A DNA stretch of 64,000 nucleotides, from assembly GCF_000172155.1 (NCBI RefSeq), contig NZ_ABIZ01000001.1, positions 4,683,105 through 4,747,104 on the forward strand, in the 5' to 3' direction. Shown here in pieces: positions 25,362 through 34,574 of this stretch. Source of the DNA: Verrucomicrobium spinosum DSM 4136 = JCM 18804. Lineage in GTDB: Bacteria > Verrucomicrobiota > Verrucomicrobiia > Verrucomicrobiales > Verrucomicrobiaceae. The notes beneath the pieces are model-generated. The model was given only the letters and a program-made list of their open reading frames with translations. It had not been told where the DNA came from and searched no databases. Both the position numbers and the translations under genes were made by a program. How positions within the stretch are numbered: position 1 is the first letter of the stretch; every line of letters starts with the position of its first letter.

Positions 25362-27466
25362 GCCAGCGTCAGATTATCTCTTCGACGATTCTTACAATGC
25401 CTGAAGACCTCATTATGCACCCCGCACCTCTGGCCGACACGCTCTTCCCGCTGGCTCCAGATTCGGCTCGCGGCATCGGTGCAACCAAAAAGCGTGCTGC
25501 CAAAAAAGCGGCCAAGCCTGCCGTCCGCAGCAGCTCCGCTGGCTCCTTGTTCTCTGACGAGCCCCAAAGCGCACCCGTGGTCCCAAGCACGACCAAGAAA
25601 GTCGCTGCCAAAAAGGCATCAAAGAAAACCGCCAGGAAAGTGGCTGGTGAGAAGTCGCCGCCTGCTCCACCTCCCCTCCCGGTAGAGGCTCCCGCACCTG
25701 CCAAATCCGCTGCTCCTGCAAAAAAGGCTGCCAAAGCACGTGCCACAGCTGCCAAGACCCCCAAGGCCCCCCGAAGCGAGGCATCCGCACCAGAACCTGG
25801 CCCGGCCCCCGTTTCAGTACCCGCTCCTGCCCCCAAGCCGGTGGTCGCGCCTCCGGTGGTAGAATACGCACCTCCTGCGGCACCGATATCGGCACCAGCA
25901 CCCGCTCCCTCCGCCCAGTCAGCCCCCGTCGCAGGCCCCGCTCCCGCCTCCGCTCATGAAGGTGCCAGCCATCCGCAGTTTCAGCCGCGGCCCCAGCAGC
26001 CCCCCCAGGAATATTCCCGCAATCAGCAGTACGGCCGCCGTCACCAGAGCAAGTACCCCCAGCCGAGACATTCGCAACACGGCGCCTCCCATGGCGGGGA
26101 AGGTCAGTACCGCGAGAATGCAGGCGAATCCCAATCCCAAGGTGAAAGCCGTGAGAACCAGGCCTACGCCCCCGGCCCCCACCCCGGCCAGGGACAAGGA
26201 CATGGCCAGGACCAGCGTGAACATCGGCAGGGCGGCAAATGGAACAAGCGTGAGCGTTTCAAGGACCGCTTCCGCAACAAGCCGCGTCACGGCCAGGATG
26301 GCCACCCTGGCGATGCCCCGCAGCCCATCCAACCAGCTCCGGAACGGCCGCTTGGCCCACCGGAACCCTCTGAAGGCATCCTGGAAATGACCCCCAAGGG
26401 CTACGGCTTTCTCCGCCAGAAGAGCCGCCTTTTCGCCCAATACGCCCAGGACCCGTGGGTCTCGCCCGAGTTTGTCCGCAATCTTGGCCTGCGCGAAGGC
26501 ATGTTCATCAAGGGCATCCATCGCGAAGGACATCGTGGACCACAGGTCACGGAGATTACTGAGGTTAACGGGCTCGAACCTGAGAAGGTGCGCAACCTGC
26601 CGCTCTTTGAGGAGCTCAAGGCCATCAATCCCAACAAGCGAATCCAGCTGGAGACGCGGCCCGACCGTCTTACGACGCGTATCATGGACCTGATCACGCC
26701 CGTAGGTCGCGGTCAGCGCGGCCTCATTGTGGCCCCGCCACGCGCTGGCAAGACCACCCTGCTCCAGCATATCGCTGAGGCCGTGGTGCAGAACCATCCC
26801 CAGATGCACCTCATGATTCTGCTGGTGGATGAGCGTCCCGAAGAAGTGACCGAGTTCCGCCGCGCCCTGCCCACCGCGGAGATTCATGCCAGCTCCAACG
26901 ACAGCGATATGAAGAGCCACCTGCGCACCGCTCTCTTTGCGATCGAGCGTGCCAAGCGGCTCGTCGAAGCCGGTCAGCATGTGTTCATGCTCCTGGATTC
27001 CATCACCCGCATGGGACGCGCATTCAACAACGCCCAGAAGCACGGTGCCACCATGAGTGGTGGTGTGGGCGTAGGTGCTCTGGAGGTGCCCCGCCGCCTC
27101 TTCGCTGCCGCCCGCAATACTCGCGATGCTGGCTCCCTCACCATTCTTGCCACCACGCTGATCGAGACAAACAGCCGCATGGATGAACTCATCTTCCAGG
27201 AGTTCAAAGGCACGGGCAACCTCGAACTGGTGCTGGATCGCAAAATCGCCGAGCAGTACATCTACCCGGCGGTGAACATCTTCCGCTCCGGCACCCGCCG
27301 TGAAGAACTGCTTCTGCCTGCCTTCCAGATGGAGAAAGTGCACCTGCTGCGCCGCGGCCTGGCGGGTCATAAGCCCATGGAAGCCATCCAGCGCGTCATC
27401 TCCCTCATGGAACGTTTCCCCAACAACGCCCAGATGCTCGTGGAGCTCCCCGGCCGCACATCATAG
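25358..27466 (+). CDS. rho: Transcription termination factor Rho with long disordered N terminus
   Basis: 702 residues against about 420 in E. coli Rho; the extra length is at the N terminus. Residues about 40-200 are Lys/Ala/Pro-rich (KKAAK, PAPA repeats) and about 200-325 are Gln/Gly/His/Arg-rich, all low complexity. Conserved Rho begins near 343 with LEMTPKGYGFLR (RNA-binding OB fold). Walker A APPRAGKTT is near 459, Walker B is in ILLVDERPEEV, and SITRMGRAFN marks the R-loop region. It is a hexameric RNA helicase that ends transcription. The start may be GTG 25358, ATG 25397 or ATG 25415. It is co-transcribed with yebC and followed by an intrinsic terminator. Confidence 0.96.
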   Translation: MSQRQIISSTILTMPEDLIMHPAPLADTLFPLAPDSARGIGATKKRAAKKAAKPAVRSSSAGSLFSDEPQSAPVVPSTTKKVAAKKASKKTARKVAGEKSPPAPPPLPVEAPAPAKSAAPAKKAAKARATAAKTPKAPRSEASAPEPGPAPVSVPAPAPKPVVAPPVVEYAPPAAPISAPAPAPSAQSAPVAGPAPASAHEGASHPQFQPRPQQPPQEYSRNQQYGRRHQSKYPQPRHSQHGASHGGEGQYRENAGESQSQGESRENQAYAPGPHPGQGQGHGQDQREHRQGGKWNKRERFKDRFRNKPRHGQDGHPGDAPQPIQPAPERPLGPPEPSEGILEMTPKGYGFLRQKSRLFAQYAQDPWVSPEFVRNLGLREGMFIKGIHREGHRGPQVTEITEVNGLEPEKVRNLPLFEELKAINPNKRIQLETRPDRLTTRIMDLITPVGRGQRGLIVAPPRAGKTTLLQHIAEAVVQNHPQMHLMILLVDERPEEVTEFRRALPTAEIHASSNDSDMKSHLRTALFAIERAKRLVEAGQHVFMLLDSITRMGRAFNNAQKHGATMSGGVGVGALEVPRRLFAAARNTRDAGSLTILATTLIETNSRMDELIFQEFKGTGNLELVLDRKIAEQYIYPAVNIFRSGTRREELLLPAFQMEKVHLLRRGLAGHKPMEAIQRVISLMERFPNNAQMLVELPGRTS

Positions 27467-27499
27467 GGCCAGCCAGCAACAAACTACCGTTTCCCGCAG

Positions 27500-27529
27500 A
27501 GAAGCCGCTGATTCAGCGGCTTCTTTTTT
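27500..27529 (+). terminator. Intrinsic terminator after rho
   Basis: GAAGCCGCT-GATTC-AGCGGCTTC (27501-27523) is a perfect 9-bp stem, directly followed by TTTTTT. It lies 35 bp after the rho stop. Confidence 0.92.
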
Positions 27530-27747
27530 GCACCCAGAACAGGATCAGAGGCTGACCTACCCCCCCGCCACAAAAGTTCGATGCGTCAACGCTCTCTCCC
27601 ACGATTCACTCTAAACAACGCCCCCGCCCAAATCCCCCGCCCAAATCCCCCGCCCACATTCAACGCCACCCGCCATTGAATGTCGGACCTTCATCGCGGG
27701 CCCTTCCCTCTCCCCTGGCCCTTACCCCCCTTCCCTCCCTCCAGCCC

Positions 27748-28293
27748 ATGCCCGCTACCAAACGCCCCCTCAATGTGGATGTGGACGTCCTTCCGCCTGA
27801 CGGGAAGGGCCGTGCCCCCGTCGGCCGTGATGGCGACAATGCCTCCGAGATCTCACGCATCATCGCCCGGTGGATGGATGACTTCATCCGGATCCCCGGC
27901 ACGAACTTCCGCGTGGGACTGGACCCCATCATTGGTCTCGTCCCCGGACTGGGAGATCTGCTCGCCTCCAGCGTCGGCCTTGTGCTCGTGACCGAGGGCA
28001 TCCGCAGCGGCCTTCCCATCTCCGTGCTGATCCGCATGGGGGCCAATGTTTTGATCAACGACGCGATTGGGACGATTCCCGGCCTCGGCGATCTGTTCTC
28101 CGTCTGGTTCAAGTCCAACTCCCGGAACCTCCGCCTGCTCAACCGCTGGAAGACTGGCGACCGCACCGTGCGACGCAGCAGTCGCTGGTTCCTAGCGGGC
28201 TTCATCGGCGTGTGGTTCGTGCTGCTCATGTTCTGGATCTTTGTCTGGTTCCTCGTCGCCCGCGCCCTCTGGGCCGCAGTATTCCAGAACTGA
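27748..28293 (+). CDS. DUF4112 membrane protein
   Basis: 181 residues. The family pattern is clear: LDPIIGLVPGLGDLLAS, then INDAIGTIPGLGDLFSVWFKSN with RNLRLLNRW after it, and a hydrophobic C-terminal segment (FLAGFIGVWFVLLMFWIFVWFLVA). DUF4112 proteins are membrane proteins of unknown function. Start 27748 (MPATK) was chosen because the longer frame back to 27676 begins at TTG and reads through Pro/Leu-rich intergenic sequence. It lies about 220 bp after the rho terminator. Confidence 0.85.
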   Translation: MPATKRPLNVDVDVLPPDGKGRAPVGRDGDNASEISRIIARWMDDFIRIPGTNFRVGLDPIIGLVPGLGDLLASSVGLVLVTEGIRSGLPISVLIRMGANVLINDAIGTIPGLGDLFSVWFKSNSRNLRLLNRWKTGDRTVRRSSRWFLAGFIGVWFVLLMFWIFVWFLVARALWAAVFQN

Positions 28294-28401
28294 GGCAGAC
28301 GGTGGCGGGCCCTTCGTTCCCACGTCAGGTCTTTCGTCTTCTGTCTTCAAGTCTTCTGTCTCTCCCGTTGCCATCCCCCCAACTTTGCGGCACAACGAGG
28401 G

Positions 28402-30981
28402 GTGTCAGTTCGCACGTCCCATCTCCCCATTGAAGCCATTCGCAATCCGCTCGTCGGATGGTTCAACCGCACATCGAAAAGGGCCAATGCCGTGGTGAAA
28501 GCCCCTACGGGTTCCGGGAAGTCCACGCAAGTGCCCCAGATGCTGCTGGACCATGATCTGGCCGGGGATAAACGCATCGTGGTACTACAGCCCCGCCGCA
28601 TTGCCGCCCGCATGCTGGCTGCCCGCGTGGCCTCGGAGCGCGGTGTCCGCCTCGGTGAGGAAGTCGGCTATCAAGTGCGTTTTGAAAATGTCAGCAGCGC
28701 CCGCACGCGCATCCTGTTTGTGACAGAGGGCGTGATGCTCCGCCATCTGCTGGATGATCCCACCCTTGGCAAGGTAGGATGCCTGGTGATCGATGAATTC
28801 CACGAGCGCCATCTGGACGGCGATCTCTGCCTGGCCTGGGCCCGCGCCATCCAGGCCGTGCACCGGCCGGACCTGCGCATCATCGTGATGTCTGCCACCA
28901 TCACACCGGAGCCGCTGCGGGAGTTCATGAACCCGTGCGAGATCTTCGACTCTGAGGGCCGCACCTTCCCGGTGAGCATCTCCTACCAGGCACCGCAACG
29001 CGACAAACGCGGGTTCGAGGAAGCCATCTGGGACCAGGCCGCCCGCGCGGCGGAGGACCTCGTCACCACCCGCGGCGTGCAGGATGACATCCTCATTTTC
29101 ATGCCGGGTGGCCACGAGATCCGCAAGACCATTTCCGCCCTGCAGGGCCGCAGTTTTGCCCGCGGCTACCGCATTCTCCCACTGCATGGCGAGCTGCCCC
29201 CTCAACAGCAGGACGAGGTGCTCCAGCCCGGTCAGGGCCGCCGCATCATCGTGAGCACGAACGTCGCAGAAACCTCCCTCACCATCGAGGGCGTGCGCGC
29301 CGTCATCGACAGTGGCCTGGCCCGCATCTCCTCTTACGACGCCCGCCGTGGCATCAACACCCTCACGGTGCAGAAAATCAGCCGCGCCAGTGCGGAGCAA
29401 CGTTCCGGTCGCGCAGGTCGTCTGGGCCCCGGCATGGGCGTCCGCCTCTGGCCGGAGCGGGAGCATCTGCATCGGGCGGAGAACGAACTGCCGGAAATCC
29501 GCCGGCTGGACCTGAGCGAGGCCTTTCTCACCCTCAAAGTGGTGACCAAGGCTGCCGGCATGACCTTCGACTGGTACGAATCTCCTACCGAGGAATCGGC
29601 CCATCGCGCCACAGGATTGCTCGCCGCACTCGGCGCCATCCAGGGTCAGGACGGCTCTTTGACAGAGCTCGGTCGCCAGATGAGCGCCTTCCCGCTGCAT
29701 CCGCGCTTCTCCCGCATGCTCATCACGGCGGCAGAGTTCAACTGCCTGGAAGACGCCGCCCTCTGTGCCGCGCTGGCACAGGGGCGCGACCTCCTGATGA
29801 AGCCCACGGAGCTGACCAAACGCAAGCAGGAAGACTTCTTCCAACGCGACGACTTGAGCGAGTTCCAGGCGCTGATGCGCGCGTTCGACAAGGCCGCCTC
29901 CACCAAGTTTGACCCCACGGCCTGCGCACCCTATGGCATCCATGCGCGTGCAGCGCACGATGCCATGCGCACCTACGAGCAAATCGGTGGCCTGTGCCGC
30001 CGCATGGGGCTGGCCAACCGCGCGCAGATGAACAACGAGGATGTGCCCCCGCCCCGTGCGGAGGATCTCGCCCGCGCCATCCTCTCCGCCTTCTCCGACC
30101 ACCTCGGCGTGGAGACCGCATCGGGTTCGCGAGTTTACGCCCTGGCTGCCGGTTACAAAGGCCATTTGGAAAAAGACGCCCACATCAAGCCACCGCCCCT
30201 GCTGGTGGCAGCGGAGATCGCCGAGATCCAGGGCAAAGCACTCCAAGTGAAACTGAACCTGGTGACACGGATCGAGGAAACCTGGCTGCGGGAGCTCTTC
30301 CCCACCGACGTCACCTCCGGTTTCCACGTGGCGTATGATGCCATCAACAAGCGCGTGATGAACCTGGAGCAGACGCGCTTCCGCGATCTGGTGCTGCACA
30401 GCCGCGAGCGCGGCGAGCCCAATCTGGGGCTGGCCGCCACGCTGCTGGCGGAGGAGATCGTCTCCAAGCGCCTGGACCTCCCGACCTGGACGGAGAAGAC
30501 CGAGCAGTGGATCACCCGGCTCAACTGTCTGGCCATCTGGATGCCCGAGCTGGAGTTGCCCACCATCACTGAGGAAGACCGCCGCCTGCTCATCGAGCAG
30601 ATCTGCTACGGTGCCACGGCGTACCGCCAGATCAAGGACCGCACCCCCGACTCCGCCCTGCACGCCTGGCTCTCCGCCGCCCACCGGGACATGCTGGAGC
30701 AATACGCCCCGGAGCGCGTGAAGCTCGCCAGTGGACGCACCGCCCGGGTGGAGTACCGCGACAACGCCCCGCCGCAGATGGCCGTGATCCTGCAGCACCT
30801 GTATGATACCCTGGAGAATCCGCGTATTGCTGGAGGCAAGGTCAGCGTTCTGGTGGAGATTCTCGCCCCCAGCCAGCGCCCCGTGCAGACCACAGGTGAC
30901 CTCGGCAGCTTCTGGAAGACCAGCTACCAGGCGGTGAAAACCCAGTTACGAGGCCGCTACCCACGGCACGAGTGGAGATAG
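28402..30981 (+). CDS. hrpB: ATP-dependent helicase HrpB
   Basis: 859 residues of the DEAH/RHA helicase group. Motif I is APTGSGKST, motif II DEFHERH (DEFH, typical of HrpB rather than DEAH), motif III MSATI, motif V STNVAETSLTIEGV and motif VI QRSGRAGR. The HrpB-specific C terminus is present: LVEILAPSQRPVQTTGDLG, then FWKTSYQAVKTQLRGRYPRH. HrpB is presumed to act on RNA; its role is not well defined. Translation starts at GTG 28402, and no better ATG lies upstream of the conserved region. The 108-bp gap to the DUF4112 gene contains a pyrimidine-rich micro-repeat (CTTTCGTCTTCTGTCTTC) also seen near 51.6 and 63.3 kb. Confidence 0.93.
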   Translation: MSVRTSHLPIEAIRNPLVGWFNRTSKRANAVVKAPTGSGKSTQVPQMLLDHDLAGDKRIVVLQPRRIAARMLAARVASERGVRLGEEVGYQVRFENVSSARTRILFVTEGVMLRHLLDDPTLGKVGCLVIDEFHERHLDGDLCLAWARAIQAVHRPDLRIIVMSATITPEPLREFMNPCEIFDSEGRTFPVSISYQAPQRDKRGFEEAIWDQAARAAEDLVTTRGVQDDILIFMPGGHEIRKTISALQGRSFARGYRILPLHGELPPQQQDEVLQPGQGRRIIVSTNVAETSLTIEGVRAVIDSGLARISSYDARRGINTLTVQKISRASAEQRSGRAGRLGPGMGVRLWPEREHLHRAENELPEIRRLDLSEAFLTLKVVTKAAGMTFDWYESPTEESAHRATGLLAALGAIQGQDGSLTELGRQMSAFPLHPRFSRMLITAAEFNCLEDAALCAALAQGRDLLMKPTELTKRKQEDFFQRDDLSEFQALMRAFDKAASTKFDPTACAPYGIHARAAHDAMRTYEQIGGLCRRMGLANRAQMNNEDVPPPRAEDLARAILSAFSDHLGVETASGSRVYALAAGYKGHLEKDAHIKPPPLLVAAEIAEIQGKALQVKLNLVTRIEETWLRELFPTDVTSGFHVAYDAINKRVMNLEQTRFRDLVLHSRERGEPNLGLAATLLAEEIVSKRLDLPTWTEKTEQWITRLNCLAIWMPELELPTITEEDRRLLIEQICYGATAYRQIKDRTPDSALHAWLSAAHRDMLEQYAPERVKLASGRTARVEYRDNAPPQMAVILQHLYDTLENPRIAGGKVSVLVEILAPSQRPVQTTGDLGSFWKTSYQAVKTQLRGRYPRHEWR

Positions 30982-31047
30982 CAAAAAACGAAGACCAGCC
31001 TCCAACCTCACGCGACTTCCCCCACCCCTCTTCCCTCCCCAGATCTC

Positions 31048-31761
31048 ATGATCGGCATTTTCCTCATCATTCTTTTCATCACCCTCGGTATCGCGCGCTT
31101 TGCTGCCCGTCGGTATGAAGATGCGCTCAAGGCAGGTTCCATCCACACCGTGCCAGGCGCACAGACCGCGGCAGAAGCAGCCCGCGAGTTCCTGGATGAA
31201 ATGGGTGCCACGAAGGTGACCATCATGGAGCACAACGCCCTGATCACGAACTACTACGACCCCAAGCGTAAATGCCTCTTCCTCGACCGGGCAATCTCCA
31301 GCGGCACCGATGCCGGCTCCTGGGCCGTCGCCCTGCATGAGGCCGCCCACGCCACCCATGAGGGAGATTCCGCCAAGGCCTTCCAGTGGCGGCAGGGCAA
31401 CATCCGCCTCACCCGCTACGCCCCCACCCTGGTGGCTCTGGTGTGCCTCATCCTCATGGTGCTCAAGCGCATGCCCGCCACCCGCGTCATGATGGTGTGC
31501 TCCGCCCTCTGCGCTCTCATCATGCTGGTGAACGTGCTCAGCATCCCGGTGGAGTTCAACGCCTCACAACGCGTCATGGCCTGGATCGAGCAGAAGCTCA
31601 AACGCCACGCCTCCCTCATCGACGTCTTCGCCGTCATCCTCCCCCGCATCGCCTGGCGCGACACGGGTATTTTCCTGAAATCCCCCGCCTATTTCTTCTA
31701 CGGCCTGCTGCCGATGGGCGGGAAACTGCGCCCAAATCAGAAGACTCCGCCGAAGAAGTGA
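31048..31761 (+). CDS. Membrane zinc metallopeptidase (YugP type)
   Basis: 237 residues of the neutral zinc metallopeptidase 2 family. An N-terminal membrane helix (IGIFLIILFITLGIARF) leads into a domain with the zinc motif ALHEAAHATHE (HExxH), followed by two membrane segments (LVALVCLILMVL, VMMVCSALCALIMLVNVL) and the family motif IPVEFNASQRV. A third C-terminal hydrophobic patch is weak. The function of YugP-type peptidases is unknown, but the active site is intact. It starts 66 bp after hrpB. Downstream are GAAATTAGAAATGATGAATT micro-repeats on the coding strand. Confidence 0.9.
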   Translation: MIGIFLIILFITLGIARFAARRYEDALKAGSIHTVPGAQTAAEAAREFLDEMGATKVTIMEHNALITNYYDPKRKCLFLDRAISSGTDAGSWAVALHEAAHATHEGDSAKAFQWRQGNIRLTRYAPTLVALVCLILMVLKRMPATRVMMVCSALCALIMLVNVLSIPVEFNASQRVMAWIEQKLKRHASLIDVFAVILPRIAWRDTGIFLKSPAYFFYGLLPMGGKLRPNQKTPPKK

Positions 31762-32326
31762 GTCGGGGGGGATAGGAGTTTCGGATTAACCACAGAGGCA
31801 CGTCAGAAATTAGAAATGATGAATTAGGAATTAGGAATGGAGGCCCCAATTGGGCCTCAGCAATGCCACGCCATCCGGGAAAATGTGGCGAGGCCGATGT
31901 TCTCCTTTTTGCAAACGAGCTGAGGGCTGAAAGCCCGGAGTGATGACAGCCTTGGGCAACGCCCAAGGTGGGCGTTGGTTTTAGATGTAGAGGGCTGTAG
32001 GCCCGGCGTCATTCAGGGATGCTCATCGTGGGCTGACTTGATGAGACCGGGCCCGTCTGAAGTGGCATTCCTGCCACCTGCCGACTAGACACTCCGATCA
32101 CCCGCGGGCAGGTCTGCGAATTGAAGGATTGAACCAGATCAACGAACTTGCAGACTTCATCCGATGAACCATTTGGAACAATTGGCCAGAAGCTACGGAA
32201 CAAGATGGACATGCTCGCAGGTGGCCTAGTCCAAATTGCGCCCCACACCCTTTTTGTCTCGATCATTGGCTGACTTTTCGTCATGATTTAAGGCATTTGG
32301 TTCGCTGCCCTACTTAAGCCGGTTCA
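31762..32326. other. Gene-free stretch with REP-like palindromes
   Basis: No supported gene. After the peptidase stop come AATTAG/AATTAGG micro-repeats (31804-31840). Palindromes: GAGGCCC-CAATT-GGGCCTC (31840-31858), GGGCT-GAA-AGCCC (31924-31936) and CCTTGGGC-AAC-GCCCAAGG (31950-31968). The remainder up to 32326 is lower in GC, and a 91-codon minus frame in it lacks recognisable features. Confidence 0.7.
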
Positions 32327-32680
32327 ATGACTCCGATCCAAATCTTGCTGATCAACTTCTCGCAGATTCTGGCATTTGCCCTCGCGATCACAATCCCTGT
32401 CTATCGGGTGCTCGTTTCGGGCAGGTTTTGGGCTTCAGTGGGCCTGGGGTATCTCTGTTTTATCCTTTGGGGGTTCGCCGTCTGCCTGTTCTTGCCCGCT
32501 GCCTTTGCCACTCTTTTCCATGAAAAGCGGATATACGAATACTTTCCTGACGGCCCCGGCGCTGCGGGCATGCTCATCGCAGGCTGGATCCCCAGTCTGG
32601 TGCTTTGCACATCGGCACTTGGGCTGCGCAGGCTGTGGCGGTTAGTCAGGCGTTCCAAATCGACTACGTTGTCTTCCTAG
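32327..32680 (+). CDS. Small hypothetical membrane protein
   Basis: 117 residues with about three hydrophobic segments (IQILLINFSQILAFALAITI, VGLGYLCFILWGFAVCLF, GMLIAGWIPSLVLCTSAL) and a basic C-terminal tail (RRLWRLVRRSK), consistent with an inner-membrane protein oriented by positive-inside charge. No family was recognised. It stands alone in a lower-GC stretch between repeats, which may mean recent acquisition. Confidence 0.55.
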   Translation: MTPIQILLINFSQILAFALAITIPVYRVLVSGRFWASVGLGYLCFILWGFAVCLFLPAAFATLFHEKRIYEYFPDGPGAAGMLIAGWIPSLVLCTSALGLRRLWRLVRRSKSTTLSS

Positions 32681-32949
32681 TTGAGCACTGTATACGACGT
32701 TTGAGGTGCCCCTCCATCCCCCCTGTCCCATGTCTCTCCCCAGCTCCAGGGCGTTTGAACTGAAAACTCCAGATGGGACCTTCGAATACACCGTTTCAAT
32801 CTGTGCCGATGATGCCGGTGGCTCGCTGAAAGCTCTTCACCGTCGGGCTGGTGGCCACTTTTGTTCGAGGAAATACCTCCGACCCCTTCCGTCTGCCGAA
32901 GACGTTCCAGGCAAGTCAGACAGACTCTGGCAGAGCTACAGGCAGCTCA
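32681..32949. other. Intergenic region of low coding potential
   Basis: No supported gene. A 92-codon plus frame (32706-32984) has ordinary-looking residues in its middle but ends by translating the AAT/TTC micro-repeat next to the rhodanese gene, so it may be a remnant of a small gene. Confidence 0.4.
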
Positions 32950-32988
32950 TTTCTAATTCATCATTTCTAATTTCTAATTTCTAATTTC
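32950..32988 (-). repeat. AAATTAG micro-repeat at the rhodanese 3' end
   Basis: Read on the coding (minus) strand, the rhodanese stop TAG is followed at once by three copies of GAAATTA, then GAAATGATGAATTAG, almost without cytosine. A similar stretch lies at 31804-31840 on the plus strand, shortly after the zinc peptidase, so both neighbouring convergent units carry it in their own sense direction. Confidence 0.65.
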
Positions 32989-33321
32989 CTAGTATCTCCG
33001 CATCGTCGGATCAATCCGCACCGCCCAGACCTCAATGCCGCCGGTGAGGTTGTAAACTTCCTTGTACCCCATATGCCGCAGAGCGGCGGCGGCACGGGCG
33101 GAGCGCATGCCGTGATGGCAGTACACGACGATGGGCTTGTCCTTGTCCACCAGTCGGACGGGGGCCGATTCCATGAACCGGGATAGCGGGATGAGCTCGG
33201 CCGATTCCAGCTTGCAGATGTGGAACTCGTCCTCCTCCCGCACATCAATGAGACGGAAGGGACGCGGCCCATCCTGCTTCATGAGCTGGTCCAGTTCTTC
33301 GGGGCTGATGTCAGTATCCAT
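32989..33321 (-). CDS. Rhodanese-like sulfurtransferase domain protein
   Basis: 110 residues, a single rhodanese domain. RLIDVREEDEFHICKLESA is the N-terminal rhodanese signature, and the active-site loop is YCHHGMRSARAAAAL with the catalytic Cys. GYKEVYNLTGGIEVWA is the usual end of the fold. Single-domain cytoplasmic rhodaneses carry persulfide sulfur for various pathways; the partner is not evident here. It is followed at 24 bp upstream by the start-side neighbour, an L,D-transpeptidase gene on the same strand, so the two may be co-transcribed. Confidence 0.93.
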   Translation of the reverse strand: MDTDISPEELDQLMKQDGPRPFRLIDVREEDEFHICKLESAELIPLSRFMESAPVRLVDKDKPIVVYCHHGMRSARAAAALRHMGYKEVYNLTGGIEVWAVRIDPTMRRY

Positions 33322-33344
33322 CGATCACTCGGCCAGCCAACGTG

Positions 33345-33995
33345 TCAATACACCACCTCCACCGGGGTCCCCACGCTCACGTTGCGGAAGAAAGCCTGGG
33401 CCATGTCGCGCGGCATGCGCACGCAGCCATGTGAGGCCGGGTAGCCAGGCAGATAGCCTGCATGCATGCCGATGCCGCCGGTGAAGCGCATGAAGTAGGG
33501 CATAATGGCCCCATCGTACCGGGTGCCGGGAGGCTGGGGATCCGAGTGACGGTCGATATTCTCCACCACCACGTTGCCGGAGCTATCCACATAGTCTCCG
33601 TACTGGCTGGACTTGTGGTCCGCGTTCTTTTGGGAAATCGAGTACCGTCCGGTCGGGGTCGGATGCTGCTCGTCGCCGGAGGAGATGGCGGATTCACCCA
33701 CCAGTTCACCGCCTTTGTAGAAGAAAGCACGCTGCTGCCCCAGGGAGATCACCACCTTGGCGGGACCAGGAACGCCGTCACCTCGCCACCAGGAGGAGCT
33801 GTCGGTCTGGCGGAATTGCTGCCCCCTCGGCAGGCCGGGGTCATACCCCTCCATGTACTGGGTCTGCCCACGCAGGGTGGTGGACGGCCCATAGTAGTAG
33901 AAATCTGCACAACTGGTGAGGCCAGAAAGAGCGGCGGAAGCGGCAACCAGCGGCAACAACCGGCGGAGAGTGCAGAGCTTGCGGAGGTTTTGCAT
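33345..33995 (-). CDS. L,D-transpeptidase lipoprotein (YkuD domain)
   Basis: 216 residues. A lipoprotein signal ends in LSGLTSC (Cys29 is the probable lipidation site). The YkuD catalytic domain covers about residues 75-216: KVVISLGQQRAFFYKGGELV, TPTGRYSI, MPYFMRFTGGIGMHAGYLPG and the nucleophile motif SHGCVRMPRD. Such enzymes make 3-3 cross-links in peptidoglycan or attach proteins to it. The mature N terminus is Tyr/Gly/Ser-rich. A second gene of the same family lies at 63318-63926; the two share the HAGxxPxxxxSHGCxRxPR core. Confidence 0.93.
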   Translation of the reverse strand: MQNLRKLCTLRRLLPLVAASAALSGLTSCADFYYYGPSTTLRGQTQYMEGYDPGLPRGQQFRQTDSSSWWRGDGVPGPAKVVISLGQQRAFFYKGGELVGESAISSGDEQHPTPTGRYSISQKNADHKSSQYGDYVDSSGNVVVENIDRHSDPQPPGTRYDGAIMPYFMRFTGGIGMHAGYLPGYPASHGCVRMPRDMAQAFFRNVSVGTPVEVVY

Positions 33996-34174
33996 CGAGA
34001 CTTTTGGGGGGAGGTCCCAAACTATGAAACACTCCCGTAGGAAAGTCCATCCTCCGCCGTGCTATTCCCCTCTCGTTGGACGTATTTCCAACGTTGTCTT
34101 TGCCCTTGCCAGTCCCGCCTGCATGGGCCATCAGTCTGATTCCGTCTCATCTCCTTACCATCCCAGCATCCACC

Positions 34175-34516
34175 ATGCCGACCTACGAATACGAATGCAC
34201 CACCTGCGGTCATCAATTCGAGACCGTGCAGTCCATGAAAGACCCGCACCTGAAAGACTGCCCCCAGCAGGAGTGTGCCGGTCCGGTGAAGCGCAAGATC
34301 GGACGCGGAGCAGGGCTCATCTTCAAGGGCACAGGCTTCTACATCACGGACTATCGCAGTGATTCCTACAAGGCAGCGGCCAAGCAGGACAGCGCCAGCT
34401 CCAGTTCCAGCAGCAGCAGTTCGAGCTCGGGCTCCAGCTCAACGGCTTCCTCCCCCTCCAGCGGCAGCAGCTCGTCCGCTTCCTCCAGCACCTCGCCTTC
34501 GCCCAAGGCAGCTTGA
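34175..34516 (+). CDS. FmdB-type zinc ribbon protein with polyserine tail
   Basis: 113 residues. The N-terminal 50 are the FmdB/CxxC_CxxC_SSSS regulatory-protein family: MPTYEYECTTCGHQFE with the first Cys pair and KDCPQQECAGPVKRKIG with the second. GTGFYITDYR follows, as in the family. The last 45 residues are almost pure Ser with some Gly, Ala and Pro, an extreme form of the Ser-rich tail known in this family. Its role is unknown. Start 34175 matches the family start exactly; the longer frame upstream is intergenic. Confidence 0.9.
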   Translation: MPTYEYECTTCGHQFETVQSMKDPHLKDCPQQECAGPVKRKIGRGAGLIFKGTGFYITDYRSDSYKAAAKQDSASSSSSSSSSSSGSSSTASSPSSGSSSSASSSTSPSPKAA

Positions 34517-34574
34517 TGCCACCGGCGGGCTTCCGGGCCCGCGCGTTCCGGCATCCCTCCTCCTTCGATTGCCC

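Noticed and set aside
32706-32984. Possible 92-codon gene before the rhodanese
   Set aside because: The last third translates the AAT/TTC micro-repeat; no start signal or family was found. It could be a remnant.
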